Made by a program: the position numbers and the translations under genes. Shown piece by piece: positions 16,936 to 25,353 of a stretch of 64,000 bases of DNA. The notes beneath the pieces were generated by a model that had not been told where the DNA came from, searched no databases, and was given only the letters and a program-made list of their open reading frames with translations. How positions within the stretch are numbered: the stretch's first letter is position 1; every line of letters starts with the position of its first letter. Source of the stretch: JACQFZ01 sp041485885 (GTDB lineage Bacteria > Pseudomonadota > Gammaproteobacteria > Acidiferrobacterales > Sulfurifustaceae); assembly GCA_041485885.1 (NCBI GenBank), contig JBGPKL010000007.1:1-64000 (forward strand), read 5' to 3'.

Positions 16936-18327
16936 CTAAATGACTTTTGAATAGCGGACGGACTGCTGTCGGTGCAGATACTTGTCGAACGCCATGCAGA
17001 CGTTACGGATGAGAAGCTTCCCGGCGGGCTGAACCTCTATCATGTCGGGCTCGATCCGCAGCAGTCCATCTTGCTCCATCGTCGACAGCTCCGTTAACTC
17101 GGGGCCGAAGTAGTCGGCGAAGTCGACGGCGAACCGGCGCTCGATGCTACGCACGTCCAGACGGAAGTGACAGATGAGATCGCTGATGACTTGCCGGCGC
17201 AGCCGATCGTCCGCATCGAGCACGATGCCGCGCGCGATCGGCAACCGTCCGGCGGCGATCGCCTGCGTGTAGCGGTCGATGGTTTTTTCGTTCTGGCTGT
17301 AGGTGTTTTCCACCATGCCGATGGACGTCACGCCCATCGCGATCAGGTCGCACTCGGCATGCGTGGAGTAGCCTTGGAAGTTGCGATAGAGCGTGCCGTT
17401 GCGCTGTGCCACGGCGAGCTCGTCGTCCGGTTTAGCGAAATGATCCATGCCGATGTAAATGTATCCAGCGCGCGTGAGACGTTCGATCGTGAGCTGTAGG
17501 ATATCGAGTTTCGCCTGCGCGCTCGGAAGCTCCGCGGCGTCGATCTGACGCTGGGTCTTGAACAGCTCCGGCAAATGCGCGTAGTTGAAAACGGACAGGC
17601 GATCCGGGCCGGCCGCGACGATCTGGTCCAGCGTGCGGGCGAAACTTTCAACCGTTTGTTTCGGCAGCCCGTAGATCAGATCCATGTTGATCGAGCGAAA
17701 GCCGAGCGCGCGCGCTTCGTTGAGCACGGAAAGCGTCTGCGCCTCGCTTTGGATGCGGTTCACCGCTTTCTGCACCGCTGCGTCAAAGTCTTGCACGCCC
17801 ATGGACAAGCGATTGAACCCGAGCTCGCGCAGCAGCGGGAGCGTTCCCTCCCGCACCTCGCGCGGGTCGACCTCGATCGAATATTCGCCGCGATCATCGT
17901 CGCGCAACCGAAAATGATGCCGAGTCGCGGCCATGAGCGCGCGCATCTCGTGCTCTGAAATGAAAGTCGGTGTCCCACCGCCCCAATGCAACTGCTCGAC
18001 GGTGCATTCACGCCCGACGAGCGCCGCTTGCATCTCGATTTCGCGGTGCAGGCTTTCCAGATAGGGAATGGTGTGCGCGCGATTCTTCGTGACGATCTTG
18101 TTGCACGCGCAATAGAAGCAGACGGTGTCGCAGAACGGCAGATGAAAATACAGCGACAGCGGCCGCGCCGACGGCTCCGAGCGCCGACGCGCCGCGGCGG
18201 CGCGGTATTGCGCCTCCCCGAAGCTCGCGTCGAACTGCACGGCGGTGGGATAGGACGTATACCGCGGACCGGGCTTATCGTAGCGGCGGATTAGTGCCGA
18301 ATCGAATGCAATTTTTTGCGTCCACAT
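16936..18327 (-). CDS. hemN: oxygen-independent coproporphyrinogen III dehydrogenase
   Basis: 463 residues. A radical-SAM enzyme that converts coproporphyrinogen III to protoporphyrinogen IX without oxygen in haem synthesis. The iron-sulfur motif CxxxCxxCxC is at Cys 66, 70, 73 and 75 (FCDTVCFYCACNK). It is followed by HWGGGTPTF, EYSIEVDPRE and INMDLIYGLPKQT, all typical of HemN itself rather than HemW. The palindromic FNR box at 18395-18408 is 68 nt upstream, the usual arrangement for anaerobic hemN control. It supplies haem for the many cytochromes encoded to its left. Confidence 0.95.
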   Translation of the reverse strand: MWTQKIAFDSALIRRYDKPGPRYTSYPTAVQFDASFGEAQYRAAAARRRSEPSARPLSLYFHLPFCDTVCFYCACNKIVTKNRAHTIPYLESLHREIEMQAALVGRECTVEQLHWGGGTPTFISEHEMRALMAATRHHFRLRDDDRGEYSIEVDPREVREGTLPLLRELGFNRLSMGVQDFDAAVQKAVNRIQSEAQTLSVLNEARALGFRSINMDLIYGLPKQTVESFARTLDQIVAAGPDRLSVFNYAHLPELFKTQRQIDAAELPSAQAKLDILQLTIERLTRAGYIYIGMDHFAKPDDELAVAQRNGTLYRNFQGYSTHAECDLIAMGVTSIGMVENTYSQNEKTIDRYTQAIAAGRLPIARGIVLDADDRLRRQVISDLICHFRLDVRSIERRFAVDFADYFGPELTELSTMEQDGLLRIEPDMIEVQPAGKLLIRNVCMAFDKYLHRQQSVRYSKVI

Positions 18328-18394
18328 GAGCCGACGGGAACATCATTCCGGTGCCACTCGCCATTCAAGATAGGCGGCTCCGGGGACCTGCGCA

Positions 18395-18408
18395 TTGACG
18401 CACGTCAA
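18395..18408. promoter_or_regulatory. FNR/ANR box upstream of hemN
   Basis: TTGACGCACGTCAA is an exactly symmetrical site (arms TTGAC/GTCAA) 68 nt before hemN. Confidence 0.8.
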
Positions 18409-18471
18409 CAGCGACCGATTTGAAGGGATGTACCGCCGTGAGTGGCGGTGCGGCGAGGAAAGGGGTGATCG

Positions 18472-19248
18472 TCAGCCGCGCGCGCGCGCCGTAACGCCCG
18501 CGACATCATGCAGCCGTTCGAGATTGAGCAGACGCACCGTCCGTCCGCGGACTTCCATCAGCCCGTCTTCCTGAAAACGCGAGAATAGTCGGCTGATCGT
18601 TTCGATCGCAAGGCCGAGGTAGTGCCCGAGATCCTGGCGCGACATGGCGAGGCTCAAATCGGTCGCGCTAAGACCGAGGCGTGCCTGACGGCGCGAGAAG
18701 CTGAGCAGACACGATGCCAGTCTTTCCTCGGCGGTCATACGGCCGAGCAGCACCAGCAGCTGCTCGTCGCGCACGATCTCGCGGCTCATGATTTTCAACA
18801 ACTGATGCTGGAGCCCCGCGACTTGCTGCGCCAGTTCCTCGAGCTTGTGGTACGGAATCTCGCATACGTCCGACGTTTCCAATGCCTCGGCGTCGCACGG
18901 GTGGCGATCCGCGTTGATCGCATCGAACCCGAGCAGCTCCCCGGGTAGAAAGAAGCCGCTCACATGCACGCGGCCGTCTTCCATGAGGCCCGTGGTCTTG
19001 AACGACCCGCGGCGCACCGCATAGAGCGAACGCAGCGGATCGCCCGTGCGATACAACATCTCGCCCTTCTTCACCGCGCGCTGGCGCTGAATGACGCCTT
19101 CGAGCTGCTGCATATCGGCTTCATCGAGTCCGAGCGGCAAGCACAGCTCGCGCAAGTTGCAGGACTTGCAGGCAACCTTGAGGCCGGAAATACTGACAAT
19201 GGGCCGGGAGGACTGGGAGGAAACCAAAGGTGGTTCCTTTTCTTGCAA
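18472..19248 (-). CDS. fnr: FNR/ANR-type oxygen-sensing transcription regulator
   Basis: 258 residues. The N-terminal cysteine cluster C27-x2-C30-x5-C36 plus C118 is that of FNR, whose [4Fe-4S] cluster is destroyed by oxygen. A cyclic-nucleotide-type beta-roll follows, then a dimer helix, then a Crp-type helix-turn-helix whose recognition helix has ETISRLFSRF, the E-xx-S-R set that reads TTGAT half sites. Eleven matching boxes lie between 666 and 28625, so this protein is the natural controller of the left part of the window. No FNR box is seen in front of its own gene. A dedicated NO-sensing paralogue would normally lack these cysteines. Confidence 0.94.
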   Translation of the reverse strand: MQEKEPPLVSSQSSRPIVSISGLKVACKSCNLRELCLPLGLDEADMQQLEGVIQRQRAVKKGEMLYRTGDPLRSLYAVRRGSFKTTGLMEDGRVHVSGFFLPGELLGFDAINADRHPCDAEALETSDVCEIPYHKLEELAQQVAGLQHQLLKIMSREIVRDEQLLVLLGRMTAEERLASCLLSFSRRQARLGLSATDLSLAMSRQDLGHYLGLAIETISRLFSRFQEDGLMEVRGRTVRLLNLERLHDVAGVTARARG

Positions 19249-19325
19249 GGAAGATATTTAGTCAAATCGTAGACTAACATATCCACCCATGCCGTCCGAC
19301 CGGCTCCTGCATCCCGGCTCCTGCA

Positions 19326-20288
19326 TCAATGATGCGGCTTTAGCTCTGGACTTTGCTCCCACAGGGAAATGACGGTCAGCGCTTCGGCCGCGGGCACCGT
19401 CGGTTCCCGATAAAACCTCATCCCGTGCTTACCCGCGCCCTTTGCTCGATACATCGCTTTGTCGGCGTTGCGCAGCAGCGTCGCGGCATCTGCGCCGTCG
19501 TGGGGATAAAGACTCGCCCCGACGCTCGCCGTGATCGTTTGCTTTTGCCCGGCGAGCACGAGCGGGGTTGCGATCAGATCGAGTAATTTTTGCGCGGCCA
19601 GAGCGACGTCCTGCAAGTAGCCGACATCTTCCAGCAATACGGCGAACTCATCTCCCCCGAGGCGCGCGACCGTGTCGGTATCGCGCACGGCGGCGCGTAG
19701 TCGCCCGGCCAGCGCACGCAGCAATTTGTCGCCCGCTTCGTGTCCCAGATGATCGTTGACGTTCTTAAAGCCGTCCAGATCGATGAAGAGTACCGCGACC
19801 ACCGAACGGCGCCGGCGCGCGCCGGCGATCGCATGTTTCAGCCGATCGACGAACAGCGCGCGGTTAGGCAACCCGGTGAGTACGTCGCGATATGCCAAGT
19901 GTTCCAGACGCCGTTGCGTTTGAATACGCGCCGTCACGTCCCTGCCGACGGAAATGAAGCGCACGATCGCCCCGTTCGCATCGCGCACCGGCGTGATGGT
20001 TTTTTCTTCGTAGTACAGCTCGCCATTCTTGCGGCGATTCGTCATGACGTCGCGGAAAACTCTTACGTCGAGCAGCGTCTTCCATAGGCGTCGATAAAAA
20101 CCTTGACCATGCAGGCCGGACTTCAACAGTCGCGGCGTATGCCCGAGCGCCTCCGCGCTCGTGAAACCGGTCGTTCTCTCGAACGCCGCATTGACATACT
20201 CGATTCGTCCGTCACGGCCGGTGACCATCACGGAATCGGCCATCTGCTGCAAGGCATCGGGAATGTCCTGGTTCTTATGCTGCTCCAT
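19326..20288 (-). CDS. PAS-GGDEF diguanylate cyclase
   Basis: 320 residues, cytoplasmic. A PAS domain with PAC (about residues 5-115: VTGRDGRIEYVNAAFERTTGFT...GRDVTAR) is followed by a GGDEF domain (about 125-290) with an intact catalytic LGGDEF and the product-binding I-site RDTD five residues before it. It makes cyclic di-GMP in response to a signal sensed by PAS; no haem or flavin ligand residue can be assigned. It lies 77 nt downstream of fnr in the opposite reading order (leftward, upstream in transcription), so they may be co-transcribed. The PilZ protein at 915-1310 is a possible receiver. Confidence 0.92.
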   Translation of the reverse strand: MEQHKNQDIPDALQQMADSVMVTGRDGRIEYVNAAFERTTGFTSAEALGHTPRLLKSGLHGQGFYRRLWKTLLDVRVFRDVMTNRRKNGELYYEEKTITPVRDANGAIVRFISVGRDVTARIQTQRRLEHLAYRDVLTGLPNRALFVDRLKHAIAGARRRRSVVAVLFIDLDGFKNVNDHLGHEAGDKLLRALAGRLRAAVRDTDTVARLGGDEFAVLLEDVGYLQDVALAAQKLLDLIATPLVLAGQKQTITASVGASLYPHDGADAATLLRNADKAMYRAKGAGKHGMRFYREPTVPAAEALTVISLWEQSPELKPHH

Positions 20289-20333
20289 CGCTTTACCTCC
20301 GCACCCACGGTTCTATCGCGGCGCTCAACGCGC

Positions 20334-21119
20334 TTATTTTCGAAGGTTCACGATACGCCGGCGTCTCGGCTCTCGTCCATGCGAGTCGCGCGACGTTTGC
20401 GGCCAACGATCGCACGCATGTCGGCGTGCTTCTATCGCGACCGCCGCCGTCAGCAGCTCGGCAAGCTCGTAGTACGGCGTGCCGATACCCTGCTTCTTTA
20501 CGCGGCGCACGAGCGCTTCGACCCAGCGGCCTAAGTGCTGCTCGAGAAAAATGCACGCGGCGAACGCGGTCGCCCGTGCCTGCGCCTTCAAGCCGTGCGC
20601 GCGCGCATAGGCTTCTTTGGCGAGCAGCCACCCGACAAAGTCGAGCTCGATGCTCAAGTGATCGGGCGGTTCGGCATCGCTTTCGACGACCGGAAAACCG
20701 AACATACGGTAGAAGCCCGCGACGTCGGCGAGATCAACCACGCGGCCGGAAAGTTTTGCGTTCCCGTAGGCGACCTCGCGCAACGGTACGGCGGACGAGA
20801 AGAAGGCCGCGTAGGCGCGGCTGATGTCGCGCTCGCTGGACGTGTGCCAGGCGCGATCCGCGCTACGCATGCGGCATGATACCCGGTCGAACGAGTCGCG
20901 ATGATCGTGTGCGAGCTGCTTCAAGGCGCGGCGGACCTCGGCCGCGCGACCGTCGAGCGGGGCCGCGAAACCGCACGCCAGCGTACGCAGCAGCGCCGCG
21001 CGATCGATCAGATCGCTCCGATGCCGACCGAAGCGCCGCGCGATCGAACGCCGACGCGTCGGCGTTCGCGTGTCGCGCGAAAACGCCCGATCGCTCTCAC
21101 GGATCGGGTTAGCCTGCAC
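20334..21119 (-). CDS. TorD/DmsD-family molybdoenzyme chaperone
   Basis: About 260 residues, helical. The first 40 or so residues are Arg-rich and may not be translated; a start further in is possible. The diagnostic part is PPDHLSIELDFVGWLLAKEA (P-x-D-H-L-x-x-E-L) followed by FLEQHLGRWVEAL, the core of TorD/DmsD/NarJ-like chaperones. These bind the twin-arginine signal of a molybdenum enzyme and hold it for cofactor insertion. Its start overlaps the end of the YHS gene by 11 bases, so the two are coupled. The client enzyme is not in the window. An extracellular DMSO-type reductase or a nitrate reductase elsewhere is conceivable. Confidence 0.8.
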   Translation of the reverse strand: MQANPIRESDRAFSRDTRTPTRRRSIARRFGRHRSDLIDRAALLRTLACGFAAPLDGRAAEVRRALKQLAHDHRDSFDRVSCRMRSADRAWHTSSERDISRAYAAFFSSAVPLREVAYGNAKLSGRVVDLADVAGFYRMFGFPVVESDAEPPDHLSIELDFVGWLLAKEAYARAHGLKAQARATAFAACIFLEQHLGRWVEALVRRVKKQGIGTPYYELAELLTAAVAIEARRHACDRWPQTSRDSHGREPRRRRIVNLRK

Positions 21120-21339
21120 AGCCGGTAGACCGACCCGCCTGCCACGTGAAGCGTCGATGGCACGCCTCCGAGCAGAAATAGTACGAAACCCCTCGGTACA
21201 CGACGTATCCCGCGGCGTCTCGTGGAGCCATCCTTTGCCCGCAGATCGGATCGACGACCGCGGGTTCGGGCGACGATTGGGCCGAGCCGTACGCGCTCTC
21301 GCTCGATGGGAAATAAGAAAACGACATCAGTGCAGCCAT
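21109..21339 (-). CDS. small YHS-domain protein
   Basis: 76 residues from the ATG at 21339, which has GGAGGT upstream; the reading frame continues to 21501 but without support. The C-terminal half is a complete YHS domain: DPICGQRM...AAGYVVYRGVSYYFCSEACHRRF, with the cysteines spaced as in metal-binding YHS modules of copper ATPases. No signal peptide is clear. It overlaps the TorD-type gene downstream and probably delivers or senses a metal, perhaps copper, but that is inference. Confidence 0.75.
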   Translation of the reverse strand: MAALMSFSYFPSSESAYGSAQSSPEPAVVDPICGQRMAPRDAAGYVVYRGVSYYFCSEACHRRFTWQAGRSTGCAG

Positions 21340-21565
21340 GGTTACCTCCGTCGACGATCGACGAGCACCGGGAACTTTGGAATGCGCAGGCGCTCTCTGC
21401 GGTGCGACCGCAAGCGCGGATAGCGCATGCAGGCGGGTAGTCCTGAGCGGCGATCCTGTTCCGCCGATTCCGTCGCACATCGCCATCGATGGCACGCTCA
21501 CTTGCGGATGCGCTTCGATTGTTGACTCACATACATATGTTAATCGCCGGAACGAGCCGGGGTTT

Positions 21566-21579
21566 TGACTTAAGTCAAA
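21566..21579. promoter_or_regulatory. FNR/ANR box, distal site between YHS and hemerythrin genes
   Basis: TTGACTTAAGTCAA is an exact 14-base palindrome. It lies 227 nt from the leftward YHS start and 132 nt from the rightward hemerythrin start, within the 371-nt divergent gap 21340-21710, so it could serve either gene. Confidence 0.75.
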
Positions 21580-21628
21580 CGCTTGCAGGCGCGCACAACC
21601 AGCATTCCCTCAAATCGACGCTCGTGGA

Positions 21629-21642
21629 TTGATCTCCGTCAA
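21629..21642. promoter_or_regulatory. FNR/ANR box, proximal to the hemerythrin gene
   Basis: TTGATCTCCGTCAA matches nine of ten consensus bases. It is 69 nt before the hemerythrin start codon, a spacing that fits an activator at -41.5. Confidence 0.78.
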
Positions 21643-21710
21643 AGCGTTGCCGCCGGCCGGATGCTAGCCTTATTTCACAACTGGCCGGCAACAGGGAAGG
21701 GGGATATCAC

Positions 21711-22373
21711 ATGCACGAGGCGGTACGCATCATCGAAGATGAACATCGCTCCCTGGCGGCTGTGCTCGATGGGCTGCGCCATGTGACGCGCGACGCGTTG
21801 AGCGACGCCGTAAAGCCTGACTTCGACGTGCTGCGCGCGATGCTCGATTACATCGTCGCGTTCCCTGAAAAGCTGCATCACCCAAAGGAAGACCGATATC
21901 TCTTCAGCGCCATCCGCGCGTGCAGCCTCGAAGCAGGACCGCTGCTCGATGAGCTGAAAGCCGAGCACGCGCGCGGCCATGAGCTGATACGCGAATTGCA
22001 GCAAGCGCTGCTGGCCTACGAAAAAGGCGGATCCGGTGAGGCGCGGGCGTTTCGGCGAACCGTCGAGGAATACGCCGACTTTCACTGGATGCACATGCGC
22101 CGCGAAGAAGACCTTGTGCTACCGCTGGCGGAGCGGGTGCTGTCGGAAGCGGATTGGCGCGCCATTGCCGTCGCGTTCAAGGAGAACGACGATCCGTTGT
22201 TCGGGATCAAACCGAAAGAGGTGCTCACCGGGTTGTTTCGGCGGATTCTCATGCTCACGCCCCCGCCGATCGGAATCGGACCGGAGGCGGCGCCGGACCG
22301 TTCGCCACGCATGACACCCTCGACTTTATTCGAAGCAGATGGTTCCCGACCGCGTGAGCGCTATGCCACATAG
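21711..22373 (+). CDS. hemerythrin-domain (HHE) protein
   Basis: 220 residues, cytoplasmic. The di-iron ligand set is visible: H13 in EDEHRSL, then LHHPKEDRYLF (H-x-x-x-E), EHARGHELI, and FHWMHMRREED (H-x-x-x-H/E). A C-terminal extension with an FRRILMLTPPPIG segment and a low-complexity tail follows the four-helix bundle. HHE proteins of this type bind oxygen or NO or help repair iron centres. Two FNR boxes upstream and the nirK gene downstream point to NO protection or nitrite respiration. Start 21711 follows a GGGAAGGGGG purine tract. Confidence 0.87.
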   Translation: MHEAVRIIEDEHRSLAAVLDGLRHVTRDALSDAVKPDFDVLRAMLDYIVAFPEKLHHPKEDRYLFSAIRACSLEAGPLLDELKAEHARGHELIRELQQALLAYEKGGSGEARAFRRTVEEYADFHWMHMRREEDLVLPLAERVLSEADWRAIAVAFKENDDPLFGIKPKEVLTGLFRRILMLTPPPIGIGPEAAPDRSPRMTPSTLFEADGSRPRERYAT

Positions 22374-22520
22374 TGGCGAGTGCAAAAATTCCGTCCGCAA
22401 TTAGGCGTGCGGTATCTATATAGATAGCTTAGCGAAATCTCCCTCACCCGACCCGCACAGCGCACTAGAGCCGTTTCGAGACCGTCTCTTATCCAGTCGC
22501 TGCCGTCCGCGCCGCGATGC

Positions 22521-22548
22521 CGCCGCTTTGACGCAGATCAAAGCGGCG
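22521..22548. promoter_or_regulatory. FNR/ANR box within an extended palindrome, upstream of nirK
   Basis: The box TTGACGCAGATCAA (22528-22541) matches nine of ten consensus bases and is flanked by further symmetry, giving arms of 11 bases (CGCCGCTTTGA and TCAAAGCGGCG) around six central bases. It is 59 nt before the nirK start. The site could serve FNR or a Dnr-type NO regulator, whose sites look alike. Confidence 0.8.
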
Positions 22549-22600
22549 TACGCCGGTCTCGCCTAGTGTTCGGTTAGACGCTGACAATGATCGGATATCT

Positions 22601-23977
22601 ATGAAAACCTACCGGGTAGTTCTGTTGTTTGCGCTCGTGCTCGGTTTGATCGCGCCGGTATGGGCCGCCACGAAACCAAGACCGCCGGCATCGTATCAGC
22701 CGGACGTCAATTTCACGTTGAGGACCGCCGTCACCGAAGGCAAGCTCGCCTTCGTCGGCGTCGGCGGCAAGATCGACGGCGCCGTCAACCCAACGCTGAA
22801 CGTCGCCGAGAACGCCGTCGTGCAGATCGTGCTGATCAACGGCGACGGTGCCACGCATGACATCGCGCTGACCGATTTCAACACCAAGTCGAATCAGCTC
22901 CAGGCCAAAGATTCGAGCACGGCGATCGTGTTTCGCGCGACCAAGAGCGGAGCGTTCCCGTACTTCTGCACCCTCCCCGGCCACCGCGCCGCCGGCATGG
23001 AGGGTAAGCTGATGGTCGGCGTGGAGAAGGCGCAAGCCGCGCCCTCAATCCCGAGCGTCACGATGGACCCGGCCGCGGTGCCCGCACCGATCGGTAAGCG
23101 CGGGCCTACGCAAGTGCGCGTCGATCTGGAAACGGTGGAGTTGCAAGGGCGCATGGCGGACGGATCGAGCTACCACTACTGGACATTCAACGGCAAGGTG
23201 CCCGGCCCGTTCCTGCGCGTGCGCGTCGGCGACCGCGTGCACGTCACCCTGAAGAACAATGCCGGTAGCGCCATGATCCACTCGGTCGACTTCCACGCCG
23301 TGACCGGACCGGGCGGCGGCGCGGTCGCGACGCAGACGACGCCGGGCGGCGAGACAAGCTTCGACTTCAAAGCGATGAACCCGGGCATCTACGTGTACCA
23401 CTGCGCGACACCCATGGTGGCGCAGCACATCGCAAACGGCATGTACGGCTTGATACTCGTCGAACCCGAAGGCGGTCTTCCGAAAGTAGATCGCGAGTTC
23501 TACGTGATGCAGGGCGAGCTGTACACGCGCGCGTCGCTCGGACAGCTTGGCAACCAGGAGTTCAGCGTCGACAAGCTGCTTGCCGAGCGTCCGGAATATT
23601 TCGTCTTCAACGGCGCGGTCGGCGCGCTGACGAAGGAGCTGCCGATGAAAGCGAAGGTCGGCGAGACGGTGCGCATCTACTTCGGCGTCGGCGGGCCGAA
23701 TTTCATCTCTTCGCTCCACTTAATCGGTGAAATATTCGATCGCGTCTACAACCAAGGTTCACTGACATCGCCCGCGAGCACCGACGTGCAGACGACGCTG
23801 GTGCCGGCCGGCGGCGCGACCATGGTGGAGCTGAAGCTCGATGTGCCCGGCCGCTACATACTGGTGGACCACGCGCTATCGCGCCTCGAGCGTGGCCTCG
23901 CGGCGTTCTTGATTGCCGAAGGTCCGGACAATCCCGAGGTGTTCAAGGCGGATCACATTTCAACCGCAGGGCACTAG
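22601..23977 (+). CDS. nirK: copper nitrite reductase with N-terminal cupredoxin domain
   Basis: 458 residues with a signal peptide ending at PVWAAT. It reduces nitrite to NO in the periplasm. Residues 35-142 form an additional cupredoxin with its own type 1 set (H86, C123, H128, M133). The core carries the type 1 ligands H227, C268, H276 and M281, the type 2 ligands H232, H267 and H424, and the catalytic pair D230 and H373. All are present, so the enzyme should be active. The fused cupredoxin is the three-domain plan known from Hyphomicrobium-type NirK and may pass electrons from a cytochrome. An FNR box lies upstream. No nor or nos gene is in the window. Confidence 0.95.
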   Translation: MKTYRVVLLFALVLGLIAPVWAATKPRPPASYQPDVNFTLRTAVTEGKLAFVGVGGKIDGAVNPTLNVAENAVVQIVLINGDGATHDIALTDFNTKSNQLQAKDSSTAIVFRATKSGAFPYFCTLPGHRAAGMEGKLMVGVEKAQAAPSIPSVTMDPAAVPAPIGKRGPTQVRVDLETVELQGRMADGSSYHYWTFNGKVPGPFLRVRVGDRVHVTLKNNAGSAMIHSVDFHAVTGPGGGAVATQTTPGGETSFDFKAMNPGIYVYHCATPMVAQHIANGMYGLILVEPEGGLPKVDREFYVMQGELYTRASLGQLGNQEFSVDKLLAERPEYFVFNGAVGALTKELPMKAKVGETVRIYFGVGGPNFISSLHLIGEIFDRVYNQGSLTSPASTDVQTTLVPAGGATMVELKLDVPGRYILVDHALSRLERGLAAFLIAEGPDNPEVFKADHISTAGH

Positions 23978-24361
23978 AACGAACGTTAGGCGGTCCACGA
24001 GCGCTCTACGGCGTGCATTTCGGTAATTCGTCCCAGCGTCAAAAGCGACCGACAAGTGCCGTCGGCTAGGTAAGTGCCTGGCCAGTCCCGATTCGTCCCC
24101 GAAGGTTCTCATTTTGTTGGCGTTTTATAGGGCATCGTGTTCATTTCAATCGCAACCCCTCCACCCGGAATCGTCTCGGACTAGCACTTAAGTGCCATTT
24201 TGTCACCACGCTAAGCCTGATAGGTTTCCAGAGAACGACGAGCAGCCAAGCGTGGGCGGATCAACGGCGCGGCGAAGCGAATCAGTTGAAACGGATGGAC
24301 CAGGAAGGCCAACGGGTTATGGGAAGGAAAAAAACATACCAGATCTCTGGGAGTGTTAGTG
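23978..24361. other. intergenic region with no gene seen
   Basis: 384 nt between nirK and the LuxR-type gene. It has several AAGTGCC-type half repeats near 24053-24080 and 24186-24196. No supported ORF, FNR box or terminator. Confidence 0.4.
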
Positions 24362-24655
24362 ATGCATACCGGCGAATTGAGTACCGACACGAAGTCCACA
24401 TTTTCTTCCTCGCCGTCAACGGAAGAAGCGAGTCTTGCCAATGAGACTGAACGCTACCCGAAATTAAGCGCTAGAGAGATGAATGTGCTCGCTTGGCTTG
24501 CGCTTGGAAAGTCGGGTATTGAGGTAGCTCGGATTCTCAACATAAGTGTGTGCACGGTTCGCGTACACATTCGCAACATTATTCGCAAACTCCAGGCATC
24601 CAATATACCGCACGCGGTTGCGGAGGGTTTTAAGATGGGGATCTTGGAGAGATAA
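24362..24655 (+). CDS. LuxR-type helix-turn-helix protein without sensor domain
   Basis: 97 residues from the ATG at 24362, with GGGAG eight bases upstream. The first 35 residues are Ser/Thr/Glu-rich and disordered. The rest is a full LuxR/FixJ HTH: LSAREMNVLAWLALGKSGIEVARILNISVCTVRVHIRNIIRKL, ending AVAEGFKMGILER. There is no autoinducer or receiver domain, so it is either a stand-alone DNA-binding regulator or the surviving C-terminus of a longer one. It stands alone downstream of nirK, and base composition around it is more AT-rich than in nirK. Confidence 0.75.
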   Translation: MHTGELSTDTKSTFSSSPSTEEASLANETERYPKLSAREMNVLAWLALGKSGIEVARILNISVCTVRVHIRNIIRKLQASNIPHAVAEGFKMGILER

Positions 24656-24903
24656 CGCCATCGTCCGGTACGACCGTTTCCTGGGACTGGACGACAATAG
24701 CGGAGGCTTCACGTTCTAATTGCCCGTTGCGGCGATAGGTCTGGTCTACGGCGCACGCCTTGGGGTTGGACCGGGGCAATTTCGACGGTCGGGATGAGTG
24801 TGCGGTTTGGCGACTGGTTACACCCATTTGCAATTCCCCAAGTGACCGTCACAACTGCTCCTCTTTCAAAGAAATCCTTGTTCCTCGGAATCGCCGAGCG
24901 TCC

Positions 24904-25236
24904 CTATTCGCTCTGGCCAAATGCGTCCCTCGCCAGCCGCACCGCCGACATCGCGTTCGGCCATCCCGTGTAGAAGGCGAGATGCGTAATGAGCTCGATT
25001 ATTTCCTCTTTCGTTACACCATTCTCAATCGCCCGTTTCAGATGGAAAGGCAATTGTTCGGTGCGATTGAGCGCAACAAGGGTCGAGACCGTTATCAGGC
25101 TGCGGTCGCGCTTCGCCAATCCGGGGCGTTCCCAAATATCTGCAAAGAGCACCTTCTCGGTAAGTTCCGCGAGTTTCGGTGCGACGGCGCCGAGCCACTC
25201 CCGCGTGGTCGGTTGAGATTGCTGCTGCGATACCAT
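24904..25236 (-). CDS. carboxymuconolactone decarboxylase-family protein
   Basis: 110 residues from the ATG at 25236, which has GGAGAG upstream; the longer frame to 25593 is spurious. The pattern RDRSLITVSTLVALNRTEQLPFHLKRAIENG-x-TKEEIIELITHLAFYTGWPNA is characteristic of the CMD/PcaC fold. It lacks the CxxC of AhpD peroxidases. Such stand-alone members are often linked to aromatic or lactone metabolism, but the neighbours give no pathway. Confidence 0.85.
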   Translation of the reverse strand: MVSQQQSQPTTREWLGAVAPKLAELTEKVLFADIWERPGLAKRDRSLITVSTLVALNRTEQLPFHLKRAIENGVTKEEIIELITHLAFYTGWPNAMSAVRLARDAFGQSE

Positions 25237-25353
25237 GGATCTCTCCTTGCATGAGTGAAAACAGAAGGTCCCCGACATTGCCACAACCGGATGAATCTGG
25301 CTAACTTCTTTTTCGTTCTCCGCGCGCAGCTCATCGATAGTCCAGGAGCACCT

